A stretch of DNA of 64,000 nucleotides from Martinezella hainanensis (GTDB taxonomy: Bacteria; Pseudomonadota; Alphaproteobacteria; Rhizobiales; Rhizobiaceae): the NCBI RefSeq assembly GCF_900094555.1, contig NZ_FMAC01000002.1, positions 682,001 to 746,000 on the forward strand, in the 5' to 3' direction. A program made the translations under genes and the position numbers. Of this stretch, positions 16,420 to 25,378 are shown in pieces (position 1 is the first letter of the stretch; every line of letters starts with the position of its first letter). The notes under the pieces are model-generated. The model did not search any database and was not told where the DNA came from. It saw only the letters and a list, made by a program, of their open reading frames with translations.

Positions 16420-17739
16420 ATGGCAGATGCCCTCAAAATCGGCATTGCGGGCTTGGGCACCGTTGGTGCCTCGCTCGTCCGCATCATCCAGAGCCGCGCT
16501 AACGAGCTTGCCGTTACCTGCGGTCGTCCCGTCAAGATCGTCGCCGTCACCGCGCGCGATCGCACGCGGGATCGCGGCATCGATTTGACAGGCATCGAAT
16601 GGTTCGGCGGTCCGGTCGATCTCGCGCAGAAGGCCGATATCGACGTTTTCGTCGAGCTGATCGGCGGCTCCGAGGGCGCTGCCAACGCTGCCGTGCGGGC
16701 GGCCCTGGCGCGGGGCCTGCATGTCGTCACCGCCAACAAGGCGCTGCTTGCCTATCACGGCGTCGAGCTTGCGCAGATCGCGGAAGAAAAGGGCGTCCTG
16801 CTTAACTTCGAAGCGGCCGTCGCCGGTGGCATTCCGGTCATCAAGGCGCTGCGCGAATCCCTGACCGGCAATACGATTTCCCGCGTCTACGGCATCATGA
16901 ACGGCACCTGCAACTACATCCTGACCCGGATGGAGAAGGAAGGCCTGTCCTTTGCCGATTGCCTCAAGGAAGCACAGCGTCTCGGCTATGCCGAAGCCGA
17001 TCCGGCTTTCGACATCGAGGGCAACGACACCGCCCACAAGCTCGCCATCCTGACGACGCTTGCCTTCGGCAATCGCATCGCGGCCGACGACATCTATCTC
17101 GAGGGTATCACCAACGTCTCCATCGAGGATATCCGCGCAGCCGCCGATCTCGGCTACCGCATCAAGCTGCTCGGCGTTGCCCAACGCACCGAAAGCGGTA
17201 TCGAACAGCGGGTGCATCCGACCATGGTGCCGCTCGATTCGGTCATCGCTCAGGTCGATGGCGTCACCAATGCCGTGGCGATCGAATCCGATATCCTCGG
17301 TGAACTGTTGATGGTCGGCCCCGGCGCCGGCGGCAATGCGACGGCATCCTCCGTGCTCGGCGACATCGCCGATATCGCTAAGAGCCGTCCGGGCGAGCAG
17401 CGCGTGCCGGTGCTCGGCCATCCTGCCAAGGCGCTGGAGCCCTATCGCAAGGCGCAGATGCAGAGCCATGAAGGCGGCTATTTCATCCGCCTGACGGTGC
17501 TCGATCGTACTGGTGTCTTCGCAAGCGTCGCTACCCGCATGGCGGAAAACCATATTTCGCTCGAATCGATCGTGCAGCGCTCGAAGCAGCATCTGGCACC
17601 CTCCGATCATCAGACGATCATCCTCGTCACCCATGCGACGACGGAGGATTCGGTACGCAAGGCGGTTGCCTCCATCAAGAACGAAGGCTATCTCGTCGGC
17701 GAACCGCAGGTCATCCGTATCGAGCGGCCGAAAGAGTAG
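16420..17739 (+). CDS. hom: Homoserine dehydrogenase
   Basis: A 439-residue enzyme converting aspartate semialdehyde to homoserine for Met and Thr synthesis. N-terminal NAD(P) motif GIAGLGTVG, catalytic-domain signature GIMNGTCNYILTRM, conserved AEADPAFDIEGNDTAHKL with the catalytic lysine, and a C-terminal ACT domain (about 350-430) that implies threonine feedback. ATG at 16420 (MADALKIG) follows CAGGAA. It lies in the same direction as the aminotransferase. A double-palindrome repeat begins at its stop codon and fills most of the gap to recJ. Confidence 0.95.
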   Translation: MADALKIGIAGLGTVGASLVRIIQSRANELAVTCGRPVKIVAVTARDRTRDRGIDLTGIEWFGGPVDLAQKADIDVFVELIGGSEGAANAAVRAALARGLHVVTANKALLAYHGVELAQIAEEKGVLLNFEAAVAGGIPVIKALRESLTGNTISRVYGIMNGTCNYILTRMEKEGLSFADCLKEAQRLGYAEADPAFDIEGNDTAHKLAILTTLAFGNRIAADDIYLEGITNVSIEDIRAAADLGYRIKLLGVAQRTESGIEQRVHPTMVPLDSVIAQVDGVTNAVAIESDILGELLMVGPGAGGNATASSVLGDIADIAKSRPGEQRVPVLGHPAKALEPYRKAQMQSHEGGYFIRLTVLDRTGVFASVATRMAENHISLESIVQRSKQHLAPSDHQTIILVTHATTEDSVRKAVASIKNEGYLVGEPQVIRIERPKE

Positions 17740-17840
17740 AGCAATTCCAGGAAAAGTGCACAGCGGTTTTCCGTCCGGAATTGCGAGAAAATAAACAGAT
17801 AGAGCGGTTTAGAGATTTCGTGAAAAGCTGAACCGCTCTA
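17738..17840 (+). repeat. Double-palindrome intergenic repeat (RIME-like), copy 1
   Basis: Begins at the hom stop codon. Left hairpin: GCAATTCC ... GGAATTGC with an inner GGAAAA/TTTTCC stem. Right hairpin: GAGCGGTT ... AACCGCTC. Related copies are at 36139-36230, 49391-49494 (inverted) and 56649-56752. Confidence 0.85.
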
Positions 17841-17894
17841 AGCTGACAGCGGCGGCGGATCCCGTAAGGACGCCGCCCTCAAATTCCGGGAGAG

Positions 17895-19700
17895 ATGGTG
17901 GAGCAACCGGTCGATCCAGTTCAGCGGGCGTTTCTGGGCGTCGAGCGCTCGGTATCGGGCAATCGCTGGGTTTCCCGGCTCGATCAGGCGGGCCAGAACA
18001 GGGCGCTCGCCATTGCGCAGACCCATGGCTTGCCGGAGCTGATTGCCCGAGTGCTTGCAGGACGTGGCGTCGGGCAAGACGAGGCCATGGCCTTCCTCGA
18101 TCCGACCATTCGCGGCCTGATGCCGGACCCGCATCTGCTGACCGATTGCGAGAAGGCGGCGAGGCGTCTCCTGCACGCGATCAAGAAGGGCGAGACGGTC
18201 GCGGTCTTCGGCGATTACGATGTCGACGGCGCAGCCTCCTCGGCGCTTATCTATCGCTTCCTGACGCATTTCGGTGTTCCGGCCAGCATCTATATTCCCG
18301 ACCGCATCTTTGAAGGCTACGGCCCCAATCCGACTGCCATCGGCCAGCTCATCGACAATGGCGCGACATTGATCGTCACGGTCGATTGCGGCTCCACCAG
18401 CTTCGAATCGCTTGAGGTGGCCAAGGCGCGGGGCATCGATGTCGTCGTCATAGATCACCACCAGGTGGCGCACGAACTGCCGCCGTGCCATGCGCTGGTC
18501 AATCCGAACCGTGAGGATGATCTGTCGGGGCAGGGGCATCTTTGCGCTGCTGGCGTGGTCTTCATGGTTCTGGTCGCGGCCTTGCGGCTGTTGCGCGAGG
18601 CGGGCGATTCCCGTGTGCGATCCATCGACCTGCTTGCCTGGCTCGATATCGTCGCGCTCGCGACCGTTTGCGATGTCGTGCCGCTGAAGGGCTTGAACCG
18701 CGCCTATGTCGTCAAGGGGCTGATCGCCGCGCGCCATCAGGGCAATCTTGGGCTTGCAGCGCTGTTTCGCAAGGCGGGTCTCAACGGTCCTGTCTCGCCG
18801 TATCATTTCGGCTTCCTCATCGGTCCGCGCATCAATGCCGGCGGCCGCATTGGTGATGCGGCACTCGGCGCGCGTCTGCTGACGCTCGACGATACCGGCG
18901 AGGCCGAGACGATCGCCGCAAAGCTCGACGAGCTCAATCGCGAGAGGCAGGCCATGGAGGCCGCCATGCTGCAGGAGGCCGAGGCCGAAGCGCTGGCGGA
19001 ATATGGCAATGGCGATGGCGCCTCCGTCATCGTCACGGCGCGCGAGAGCTGGCATCCGGGCATCGTCGGGCTGATCGCCTCGCGCCTCAAGGACAAGTTC
19101 CGCCGACCAGCCTTCGCCATCGCCTTCGATCCGATGGGAAAGGGCACCGGCTCCGGCCGCTCCATCAATGGTTTCGACATGGGCCGCATGGTGCGCGCCG
19201 CCGTCGATGCCGGCCTGTTGGTCAAGGGTGGCGGCCATGCCATGGCTGCCGGCCTGACGGTTGAACGAAGCAATCTCGGCAAGCTGCGCGCCTTCTTCAC
19301 AGAGAAGGCGGAAAAACAGGTGGCCGGGCTGGTCGCCAATGAAACGCTGAAGATCGACGGCGCTCTCGGTGCGAGCGGCGCGACCGTGGAGCTCATCGAC
19401 AGGCTCGAGACGGCCGGTCCCTACGGGTCGGGCCATCCGCAGCCCGTCTTTGCGCTTCCGAGCCATCGGCTGCGCGATTCCCGCCTCGTCGGCCAGTCGC
19501 ACATCAAGATCACGCTGGAGGCGATGGACGGCGGCCGCGTGGACGGCATCGCCTTCCGTGCGGCGGAGACACCTTTAGGCGAATTGCTGATGTCTTCCCG
19601 CGGCGCACAAATCCATGTTGCCGGGACATTGGGCGCCGATCATTGGCAGGGAAGCCGACGCGTACAGCTGCGTGTCACGGATGCGGCAAAAGCTCCGTGA
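17895..19700 (+). CDS. recJ: Single-stranded-DNA-specific exonuclease RecJ
   Basis: A 601-residue 5'-3' exonuclease of the DHH superfamily, used in recombination and mismatch repair. Motifs: FGDYDVDGA (motif I), VTVDCGS, the DHH box VIDHHQVAHELP, the DHHA1 domain with SGRSINGFDM and GGGHAMAAG, and a C-terminal OB region. The ATG at 17895 follows GGGAG. Length is in the family range (570-610). hom lies 155 bp upstream with a repeat between them. Confidence 0.95.
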   Translation: MVEQPVDPVQRAFLGVERSVSGNRWVSRLDQAGQNRALAIAQTHGLPELIARVLAGRGVGQDEAMAFLDPTIRGLMPDPHLLTDCEKAARRLLHAIKKGETVAVFGDYDVDGAASSALIYRFLTHFGVPASIYIPDRIFEGYGPNPTAIGQLIDNGATLIVTVDCGSTSFESLEVAKARGIDVVVIDHHQVAHELPPCHALVNPNREDDLSGQGHLCAAGVVFMVLVAALRLLREAGDSRVRSIDLLAWLDIVALATVCDVVPLKGLNRAYVVKGLIAARHQGNLGLAALFRKAGLNGPVSPYHFGFLIGPRINAGGRIGDAALGARLLTLDDTGEAETIAAKLDELNRERQAMEAAMLQEAEAEALAEYGNGDGASVIVTARESWHPGIVGLIASRLKDKFRRPAFAIAFDPMGKGTGSGRSINGFDMGRMVRAAVDAGLLVKGGGHAMAAGLTVERSNLGKLRAFFTEKAEKQVAGLVANETLKIDGALGASGATVELIDRLETAGPYGSGHPQPVFALPSHRLRDSRLVGQSHIKITLEAMDGGRVDGIAFRAAETPLGELLMSSRGAQIHVAGTLGADHWQGSRRVQLRVTDAAKAP

Positions 19701-19761
19701 CGTAGAGTACGCGCGGTGTCGCTCTGAGAATAAAAATCAACGGTTTAGCGGGAAGAAACAG

Positions 19762-19836
19762 TGGCACGCCCTAGGGGAGTCGAACCCCTCTTTACAGAAT
19801 GAAAATCTGTCGTCCTAACCGATAGACGAAGGGCGC
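19762..19836 (-). tRNA. tRNA-Glu (anticodon TTC), copy 3 of the array
   Basis: 75 nt including encoded CCA. Acceptor GCGCCCT pairs with AGGGCGT (one G-U at the end), anticodon stem ACAGA/TCTGT with loop anticodon TTC, T-loop GTTCGACTC. Nearly identical to the genes at 19965 and 20124. Confidence 0.95.
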
Positions 19837-19964
19837 GTGCTGTGGCGCCCTTATAGTCAGCACCTTTTGTTCCCGCAAGCGGAAAATCGAGAAAAATCCC
19901 AGAAAAATCGATGACTAGGCGAAGATTTTTCGAGGCACTTGTGGAAAACATCGAGCCACGCGGT

Positions 19965-20039
19965 TGGCACGCCCTAGGGGAGTCGAACCCCTCTTTACAG
20001 AATGAGAATCTGTCGTCCTAACCGATAGACGAAGGGCGC
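19965..20039 (-). tRNA. tRNA-Glu (anticodon CTC)
   Basis: 75 nt including CCA. The same body as its two neighbours but with a single base change in the anticodon loop, giving CTC. Confidence 0.95.
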
Positions 20040-20123
20040 GTGCTCTGCCGCGTAGATAGGAATAGCCTATTGCGTCCGCAAGCGGTAGCTTAAATGAATT
20101 GTCCATGGGGAGGGGAGCAACAG

Positions 20124-20198
20124 TGGCACGCCCTAGGGGAGTCGAACCCCTCTTTACAGAATGAAAATCTGTCGTCCTAACCGATAGACGAAGGGCGC
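20124..20198 (-). tRNA. tRNA-Glu (anticodon TTC), copy 1 of the array
   Basis: 75 nt including CCA, anticodon TTC. First of three tandem tRNA-Glu genes on the minus strand, spaced by 84 and 128 bp. The spacing allows one precursor transcript or separate promoters. Confidence 0.95.
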
Positions 20199-20372
20199 GT
20201 GCAGCTGCTGTGTGGCGCGCTTATAGCGGGGTGATTTCATTCCTGCAAGCGGCAATTTTGCTTTTTTGTGGAAAAAATGACAGATGGGTGAAACGGCGGC
20301 CGACCACGAATAAGTGAGACTTAACAGGCTCTTGCCGGCGACATTGAAGAATCCCTGGAAACGCGGGCTTTT

Positions 20373-21167
20373 CTACTGACCATTGGCGCCTGGCACAGGC
20401 TGCACTAGCAGCTTGCCATTCTGGGGTTGGTTCTTCGCGGCGATGAATTGCGCCAGCGCTGCCGCCTGTCTGCCGTTCAGCTCGCGCACATTCGGGTTCG
20501 GCGTCGCCGAAACTCCCGACGCTGTCACCTGCGCGATCGGCTGTGGCGAAGCCGCAGCCGGCGAGGTCGAGTGGCGGATGACCGGCGGTGGCAGCATGTC
20601 CGCCGAAGTGCGGCCATTGGGCACGCCGGCGGCATCCATGGTTTGTGGTGCCGCGGCCTGCATTGCTGCTGGCGGTGTGCTGTAGACACTGCGCATCATC
20701 GGCGTGATCGTTTGACCGCTATCAGCTTGGGTCTTGGCGAGCGTCCCATCTGGATTGACGGCAATAGGCGGCGGGGCGGAAAAGATGCTGCTTCTGTTCG
20801 CATTGACGCCGGTCGGTTGTGTGACCAGCCCGGCAATACCGGTTTGCCCGTCGGGAGGCGTTTCCGCAGGCGCCGGATAGAGCGCTTGATTCTGCTGGGC
20901 GACGATCTGCTGGCGTGTGCCGTTGACGCTGTGCACCAGGGGGTCACGGTAGCCAAGGTCGGCTTTGCGTCGCCGGGCGTCCGCCTTGTTGTTCATATCG
21001 GCCGCGAGCTGTTCGGCTGCCGTCGGCTGCGCCGCTGGCGCGATGTCGGATGTTTCGGTCGGCTTTTTGGCCGTGGTCGCACAGCCGGCAATCATCACAA
21101 ATGAGGCAAGAACGGCAATTGTGCTTGCTAGCTTCTTCCTGCCGTATAAAATCTGTTGATCGCACAT
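20373..21167 (-). CDS. Proline/alanine-rich lipoprotein
   Basis: A 264-residue predicted lipoprotein. It has a signal peptide with lipobox ASFVMIAGC (Cys about residue 29), then a charged helix (AADMNNKADARRRKADLGYR) and a long low-complexity Pro/Ala/Gln/Thr-rich region. A short ordered C-terminal part follows with RELNGRQAAALAQFIAAKN. The ATG at 21167 (MCDQQILY) is chosen because the signal peptide begins there; the frame extends upstream without coding character. No enzyme motif is visible; a structural or peptidoglycan-associated role is possible but not shown. Confidence 0.7.
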   Translation of the reverse strand: MCDQQILYGRKKLASTIAVLASFVMIAGCATTAKKPTETSDIAPAAQPTAAEQLAADMNNKADARRRKADLGYRDPLVHSVNGTRQQIVAQQNQALYPAPAETPPDGQTGIAGLVTQPTGVNANRSSIFSAPPPIAVNPDGTLAKTQADSGQTITPMMRSVYSTPPAAMQAAAPQTMDAAGVPNGRTSADMLPPPVIRHSTSPAAASPQPIAQVTASGVSATPNPNVRELNGRQAAALAQFIAAKNQPQNGKLLVQPVPGANGQ

Positions 21168-21372
21168 AGGACGTTCCCTGCAAAAAAGGCTTGCATCGGA
21201 ACGGCCTCTTGCGAGGGACGACGATACCGCACGCGCCGACTGGGAACGATGGCCGCGCGATATCCGATGCATGATGCTTCGAGTCGTCCAAGCATGCCGG
21301 AGGATGGGCATGGGCGGCAAGCGCGAAACGGATGGCTCCGCGCATGCCGTAAGCCTCGCGAAAGCTTAGGCC

Positions 21373-21813
21373 TTACCAGGAGCCGGTGTTGGCCATGGAA
21401 GCCCAGGGTTCGGCTGAGGGAAGATTGGCGCCCTTCTGCAGGATCTCGATGGAAATGCCGTCTGGAGAACGCACGAAAGCCATGTGACCATCGCGCGGCG
21501 GGCGGTTGATCGTGATGCCGTTGTCCATCAGCTTCTGGCAGGTCGCATAGATATCGTCGACCTCGTAGGCGAGGTGGCCGAAATTGCGTCCTCCGCTATA
21601 TTCTTCCGGGTCCCAGTTGTAGGTCAGTTCCAGGCTGGGGGCACCATTGCTGCGGGATGATTCGGCGTCCTCGCTGGCCGCAAGGAAAACGAGTGTGAAA
21701 CGACCTTTCTCGTTTTCGTAGCGGCGGGTTTCGGTAAGTCCGAATAGGGTGCTATAAAAATGCAACGAGGCGTCGAGATCGGTGACGCGAACCATCGTAT
21801 GGAGATAACGCAT
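21373..21813 (-). CDS. gloA: Lactoylglutathione lyase (glyoxalase I), VOC family
   Basis: A 146-residue VOC metalloenzyme that isomerises the methylglyoxal-glutathione hemithioacetal. Two beta-alpha-beta-beta-beta modules are seen, with likely metal ligands His5 (YLHTMVRV), a Glu in SLELTYNW, His in FGHLAYEV and Glu in ISIEILQKG. The length is typical of bacterial Ni/Co-type GloA, with an extra C-terminal 15 residues. It is monocistronic and divergent from the cold-shock gene. Confidence 0.9.
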   Translation of the reverse strand: MRYLHTMVRVTDLDASLHFYSTLFGLTETRRYENEKGRFTLVFLAASEDAESSRSNGAPSLELTYNWDPEEYSGGRNFGHLAYEVDDIYATCQKLMDNGITINRPPRDGHMAFVRSPDGISIEILQKGANLPSAEPWASMANTGSW

Positions 21814-22010
21814 TCTATTTCCTCTCTTAATGTTGAGCCGGGCGGATCTTCGATCGGGGCACCAGCTTCGCGCAAGTCTTGGAGCGATAATCTTAGGGTG
21901 GGAATAAACGAAAACTAGGACTTGCGCTTTTCCGTTACCAAGATGTTAATCTTGATATCAGGGAATCAGTTAACCGTAACAGTGTGACGCGTAATCGAGG
22001 GCTGGCTAGG

Positions 22011-22589
22011 ATGGGTGACAGAATTTCATCGAAGGGAGTTGTCGACTTCGAGGAGATGTCGGGCGATACCGTCGAGCTCATCGAAATCTCAGGCGTCGTC
22101 AAGTGGTTCGATGTCGCCAAGGGATTCGGTTTCATCGTGCCGGATAACGGCATGCAGGATGTCTTGCTGCATGTGACGTGTCTGCGCCGTGATGGTTATC
22201 AGACGATTCTCGAAGGAACCCGCATCGTCGCGCTGATTCAGCGTCGGGAGCGTGGTTATCAGGCCTTCAAGATCCTCTCCATGGACCAATCGACTGCAGT
22301 GCATCCCTCGCAGATGCCGCCGGTGCGCACGCATGTGCAGGTAACGGCGACGAGCGGCCTGGAGCGAGCGCTGGTGAAGTGGTTCAACCGCACCAAGGGT
22401 TTTGGCTTCCTGACACGCGGCGAAGGCACGGAGGATATCTTCGTGCACATGGAAACGCTGCGTCGCTTCGGCCTGGCTGAGCTGCGGCCGGGGCAGGTGG
22501 TTCTCGTCCGCTTCGGACCGGGTGAAAAGGGCCTGATGGCCGCGGAAATCCACCCGGATGCACCGAGCCCGGTCACGCGGCCGCATTGA
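22011..22589 (+). CDS. Double cold-shock-domain protein
   Basis: A 192-residue protein with two cold-shock domains. Domain 1 (about 25-95) has [15 protein letters not shown] and VLLHVTCL; domain 2 (about 120-185) has [15 protein letters not shown] and IFVHMETL, i.e. paired RNP1/RNP2 motifs. Two-domain CspA-like proteins of this kind are typical of Rhizobiales and probably bind single-stranded RNA or DNA. ATG at 22011 (MGDRISSKG) is the family-like start; an upstream GTG at 21984 would add nine residues. A DUF192 gene follows one base after the stop. Confidence 0.88.
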   Translation: MGDRISSKGVVDFEEMSGDTVELIEISGVVKWFDVAKGFGFIVPDNGMQDVLLHVTCLRRDGYQTILEGTRIVALIQRRERGYQAFKILSMDQSTAVHPSQMPPVRTHVQVTATSGLERALVKWFNRTKGFGFLTRGEGTEDIFVHMETLRRFGLAELRPGQVVLVRFGPGEKGLMAAEIHPDAPSPVTRPH

Positions 22590-22590
22590 T

Positions 22591-23103
22591 ATGAAGAGAG
22601 ATGGATTTCTCGGAATTTTGAAAAGCGCCATTTTGGCGCTTTTTCTCGTTGGGGCCGTAGCCCCATCGTCTTTCGCGGCACAGATCGCAGGGCAGCAGTC
22701 GATGGCTTTCGATTCGGAACCGCTTTCGATCGCATCGCCCAAAGGCCAGACGCATAAATTCACCGTGGAACTGGCCTTGACGCCGCCACAGCTCGAATTC
22801 GGCCTGATGTACCGCGACAAGATGCCGGCCGACCATGGCATGCTGTTCGACTTCGGCACGCCGCGGCCGGTCATGATGTGGATGAAGAACACCGAGTTGC
22901 CGCTCGACATGCTCTTTCTGGATCAAAAAGGTGTCGTCACACATATCCAGGAAAACGCCGTTCCCTATTCCGAAGCGATTATCAACTCCAATGGGCCGGT
23001 CGCTTACGTAATCGAGCTGAATGGTGGAGTGGTCAAGAAACTCGGCCTGGCTGTGGGCGACAAGGTGACGAGCGCCACCATTGCGGCCAAGCTCGGCAAG
23101 TAG
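22591..23103 (+). CDS. DUF192 secreted protein
   Basis: A 170-residue protein with an N-terminal signal peptide (hydrophobic core AILALFLVGAVA, likely cut after FAA) and the DUF192 domain. The domain signature is present: ELALTPPQLEFGLMYRDKMPADHGMLFDF, then WMKNTELPLDMLFLD and the C-terminal GVVKKLGLAVGDKV. The family is small, beta-rich and of unknown function, and is usually exported. It starts one base after the cold-shock stop, so the two genes are probably cotranscribed. Confidence 0.88.
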   Translation: MKRDGFLGILKSAILALFLVGAVAPSSFAAQIAGQQSMAFDSEPLSIASPKGQTHKFTVELALTPPQLEFGLMYRDKMPADHGMLFDFGTPRPVMMWMKNTELPLDMLFLDQKGVVTHIQENAVPYSEAIINSNGPVAYVIELNGGVVKKLGLAVGDKVTSATIAAKLGK

Positions 23104-23119
23104 ATTTTCCTAGGGGAAG

Positions 23120-23158
23120 ATCTGCCCGGCAAGATTTTACCTGTTGCAGCGGGCAGAT
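23120..23158 (+). terminator. Hairpin after the DUF192 gene
   Basis: A perfect 9-bp stem ATCTGCCCG/CGGGCAGAT with a 21-base loop, starting 17 bp after the stop. It has no T-run after it, so it may be a processing or Rho-associated structure and not an intrinsic terminator. Confidence 0.4.
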
Positions 23159-23249
23159 GAACCGTGTATCTCCCCACTCGTTCCGCAGGAGAGTTATCCG
23201 GCGGCACGAAATCAGGACATGATCCCTCTGTGATCATACTGAAACGGTA

Positions 23250-23326
<77 letters not shown>

Positions 23327-23405
23327 CTAATTGAAGTCATCCCGAAATTTCAGACCTGTAGACGACGGCAATCGCTTGATCGTGGCTGCGGCTTGCGTCC
23401 CATTG

Positions 23406-24002
23406 TCAGGTCGGCGAGACCGCATGTCTTGTAAGTATCCAGTAGTTGCGCCCCGTTACCCTTTCGAAACAGCGAATCTCGTCGCTGAAACCAAGGCGTT
23501 GATAGAAGGGCAGGCTCAGGGGATTGAAAGTCTCCAGAAAGCAGGTGGCGCCCCGGAGATCGGCTCGGCGTAGCGTCATTTCGATGAGGTGTTGTGCCAA
23601 TCCCCGTCCTCGAGCTGCCCGCCTTACGCCCAGGATCGAGAGATACCAGGCATCGGCGAGGTGAGGCGGTGCGTGCTCCGCCATGGATTCGGATATCCGC
23701 AGATAATTGCCGAAGCCTGCGTCTCCAAGCAGCGCAGCAAGCCCCTGCTTGCGCGCTTTGACATAGGCTGCAGTGTCATCGGCATGCGCTTCATTGGTAT
23801 GCCAGATAGCGGCGCCGTCGGCGTTGGCATAGTGCACTTCGCCAATTCCATCCGCCTCGGCAATCGCGAGTTCGAAATATTGCGCCAGAACTCCTTGTCT
23901 TCTCTCTTCATCCTCCCCCGATTCGACCGTCACGGCGCGATAGAACGGATCGTCGAGAAGGGCTTCCGCGAGGGACGCGCAAGCAGATGAAATTTGGCTC
24001 AC
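23406..24002 (-). CDS. GNAT family N-acetyltransferase
   Basis: A 198-residue acetyltransferase-like protein. The acetyl-CoA site is in YLSILGVRRAARGRGLAQHLIEMTL (motif A, R-x-x-G-x-G-like), followed by CFLETFNPLSLPFYQRLGF (motif B). The substrate is unknown. A GTG start at 24002 is preferred because GGAG lies six bases upstream and the residues before it in the open frame lack domain character; an ATG at 24173 would add 57 residues. The gene is alone on its strand between tRNA-Pro and a small membrane-peptide gene. Confidence 0.78.
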   Translation of the reverse strand: MSQISSACASLAEALLDDPFYRAVTVESGEDEERRQGVLAQYFELAIAEADGIGEVHYANADGAAIWHTNEAHADDTAAYVKARKQGLAALLGDAGFGNYLRISESMAEHAPPHLADAWYLSILGVRRAARGRGLAQHLIEMTLRRADLRGATCFLETFNPLSLPFYQRLGFSDEIRCFERVTGRNYWILTRHAVSPT

Positions 24003-24207
24003 AAACAACTCCAGTGATGACGGGTCGGGATTGGGGCAGATAGCGCAACGGACAATCCGCGTCTTGCGTTCTTTGGAAGGCTCCGCCAGCATCTTAGAGA
24101 GGGCGGGTCGCATAGGTCCAGCCCAAAATGGGTCGGTGCGAGTTTTCAGGAAAGGACGATAGGCGCCGCGCAAGTTGGCTCGCTAGGGATTGGTGCCGTC
24201 TCGGATA

Positions 24208-24294
24208 TCAGCGAATGAACTGCAGGGCCATGAGACCGAGTGTCGCCAAAGCGGAGGACACCGTCAAAGCAATCAGCACCGAAGTCGACATCAT
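24208..24294 (-). CDS. Putative 28-aa single-pass membrane peptide
   Basis: A 28-residue frame beginning with two Met codons and consisting almost wholly of one hydrophobic helix (VLIALTVSSALATLGLMAL) with a C-terminal Arg. GGGAG lies seven bases upstream of the first ATG, an optimal ribosome binding site. No homologue was recognised; it is too short for ordinary gene finders. It lies just upstream of the GNAT gene on the same strand. Confidence 0.5.
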   Translation of the reverse strand: MMSTSVLIALTVSSALATLGLMALQFIR

Positions 24295-24685
24295 ATCGCT
24301 CCCCAAAAGGTCTTGCCGCAAAAGCCGGCTGCTGCTTACAGGAACGGAAGCAGGCTGTCGCGTGACATGGGCGTGACATGATGATGGCGGATTGCCTGTT
24401 CGCCTCGAACAACTGCGCGTCAAGGCGAATGTCCGGGAATGGTTCAGGTTTACCGTCCCCGCCGCGGGCGCTGGCATATTGTCGGTGTCGAGCGGCCGTT
24501 TCGCTATCAGCGCGAAGCCACGTTTCGGTGGAAGAATTCCTGCGGATTTCGGCTGCCTTTTTGCTTGAAAACAAAGGGATTCGCAGCTAATCAAAATCGA
24601 GATGTGCCCGACCTGCAGAGGACGCGGCAAGACAAGTGAAGCACAAAGGCGGGTCGCTCCCGCTTCATTCGGAGGCGCTGCAGCA
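24295..24685. other. Intergenic interval upstream of the NDUFS4-like gene
   Basis: No gene is supported. An open frame through the right part starts MCPTCRGRGKT, which resembles a DnaJ zinc-ribbon unit, but it is a single unit with no partner and no ribosome binding site. Promoters for the flanking divergent genes should lie here. Confidence 0.5.
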
Positions 24686-24991
24686 ATGCCTGCCAAGATT
24701 TATCGTCCCGCAAAGACCGCCATGCAGTCCGGCAAGGCCAAGACCAATGTCTGGGTTCTGGAGTTCGACCAGGAAACGCCGCGCAAGATCGATCCGATCA
24801 TGGGCTATACGTCGTCGGGCGACATGCGCCAGCAGCTCAAGCTGACGTTCGATACGCAGGAGCAGGCGGAGGACTATGCCAAGCGCGAAGGCATCGAATA
24901 CCGCGTCATCGCGCCGAAGGATCCTATCCGGCAGACCGTATCCTATTCCGACAACTTCCGCTTCAACCGCATGCAGCCCTGGACTCACTGA
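24686..24991 (+). CDS. NDUFS4-like complex I subunit (ETC complex I conserved region)
   Basis: A 101-residue protein matching the conserved region of the 18-kDa (NDUFS4/AQDQ) accessory subunit of respiratory complex I, which alphaproteobacteria share with mitochondria. Recognisable segments are the N-terminal AKIYRPAKTAMQSGKAKT, WVLEFDQE, and the C-terminal YSDNFRFNRMQPWTH. ATG at 24686 follows GGAGG at a slightly long distance. It probably sits on the matrix-arm side (cytoplasmic) of NADH dehydrogenase. A zinc-finger NDUFS6-like gene is at 34908-35153. Confidence 0.92.
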   Translation: MPAKIYRPAKTAMQSGKAKTNVWVLEFDQETPRKIDPIMGYTSSGDMRQQLKLTFDTQEQAEDYAKREGIEYRVIAPKDPIRQTVSYSDNFRFNRMQPWTH

Positions 24992-25082
24992 AGCCAAGCA
25001 CTTATTGAACGCCAGCCATTGAGTTTGGTGGCGCTTTCAGGCATGTGTTGCCCGCCGCGCGTAAAGCGTGGCGAGGCCCTAC

Positions 25083-25159
25083 GGCCCCTTAGCTCAGCTG
25101 GATAGAGCACTTGCCTTCTAAGCATGTGGTCGCAGGTTCGAATCCTGCAGGGGTCGCCA
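25083..25159 (+). tRNA. tRNA-Arg (anticodon TCT)
   Basis: 77 nt with CCA. Acceptor GGCCCCT/AGGGGTC, D-arm AGCTCAGCTGGATAGAGC, anticodon arm TTGCCTTCTAAGCA with TCT, T-arm GCAGGTTCGAATCCTGC. Such 3' ends are common integration sites, but no second copy of the 3' end was found to the right. Confidence 0.96.
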
Positions 25160-25378
25160 AAACTTTAAATGTTACAGCCGCTTGCTGGTATTTTCTCAGC
25201 TCAACGACTAATTTTGCGACGAAACCGCACGGAATGTCGCAAGGAAGTCGTACGCTTATCCGAGAGTGCCATCCGGGTACGGCATAGAATGTAGTCGCAA
25301 CACTCCTGGCATTGCGCCCGTGCTTTGATGAAATGTGAAAGACCGAGAAATTCGAAATAACTGCCCAAAGGAGAGCTT

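Noticed and set aside
15340-17634. Antisense frame of 764 codons opposite alaC-like and hom genes
   Set aside because: Spans two clear, well-matched genes on the other strand; no independent support.
24602-24685. N-terminal extension of the NDUFS4-like frame with CPTCRGRG
   Set aside because: Resembles a single DnaJ zinc-ribbon unit, but one unit cannot bind zinc as in DnaJ, there is no ribosome binding site, and the family start is at 24686.
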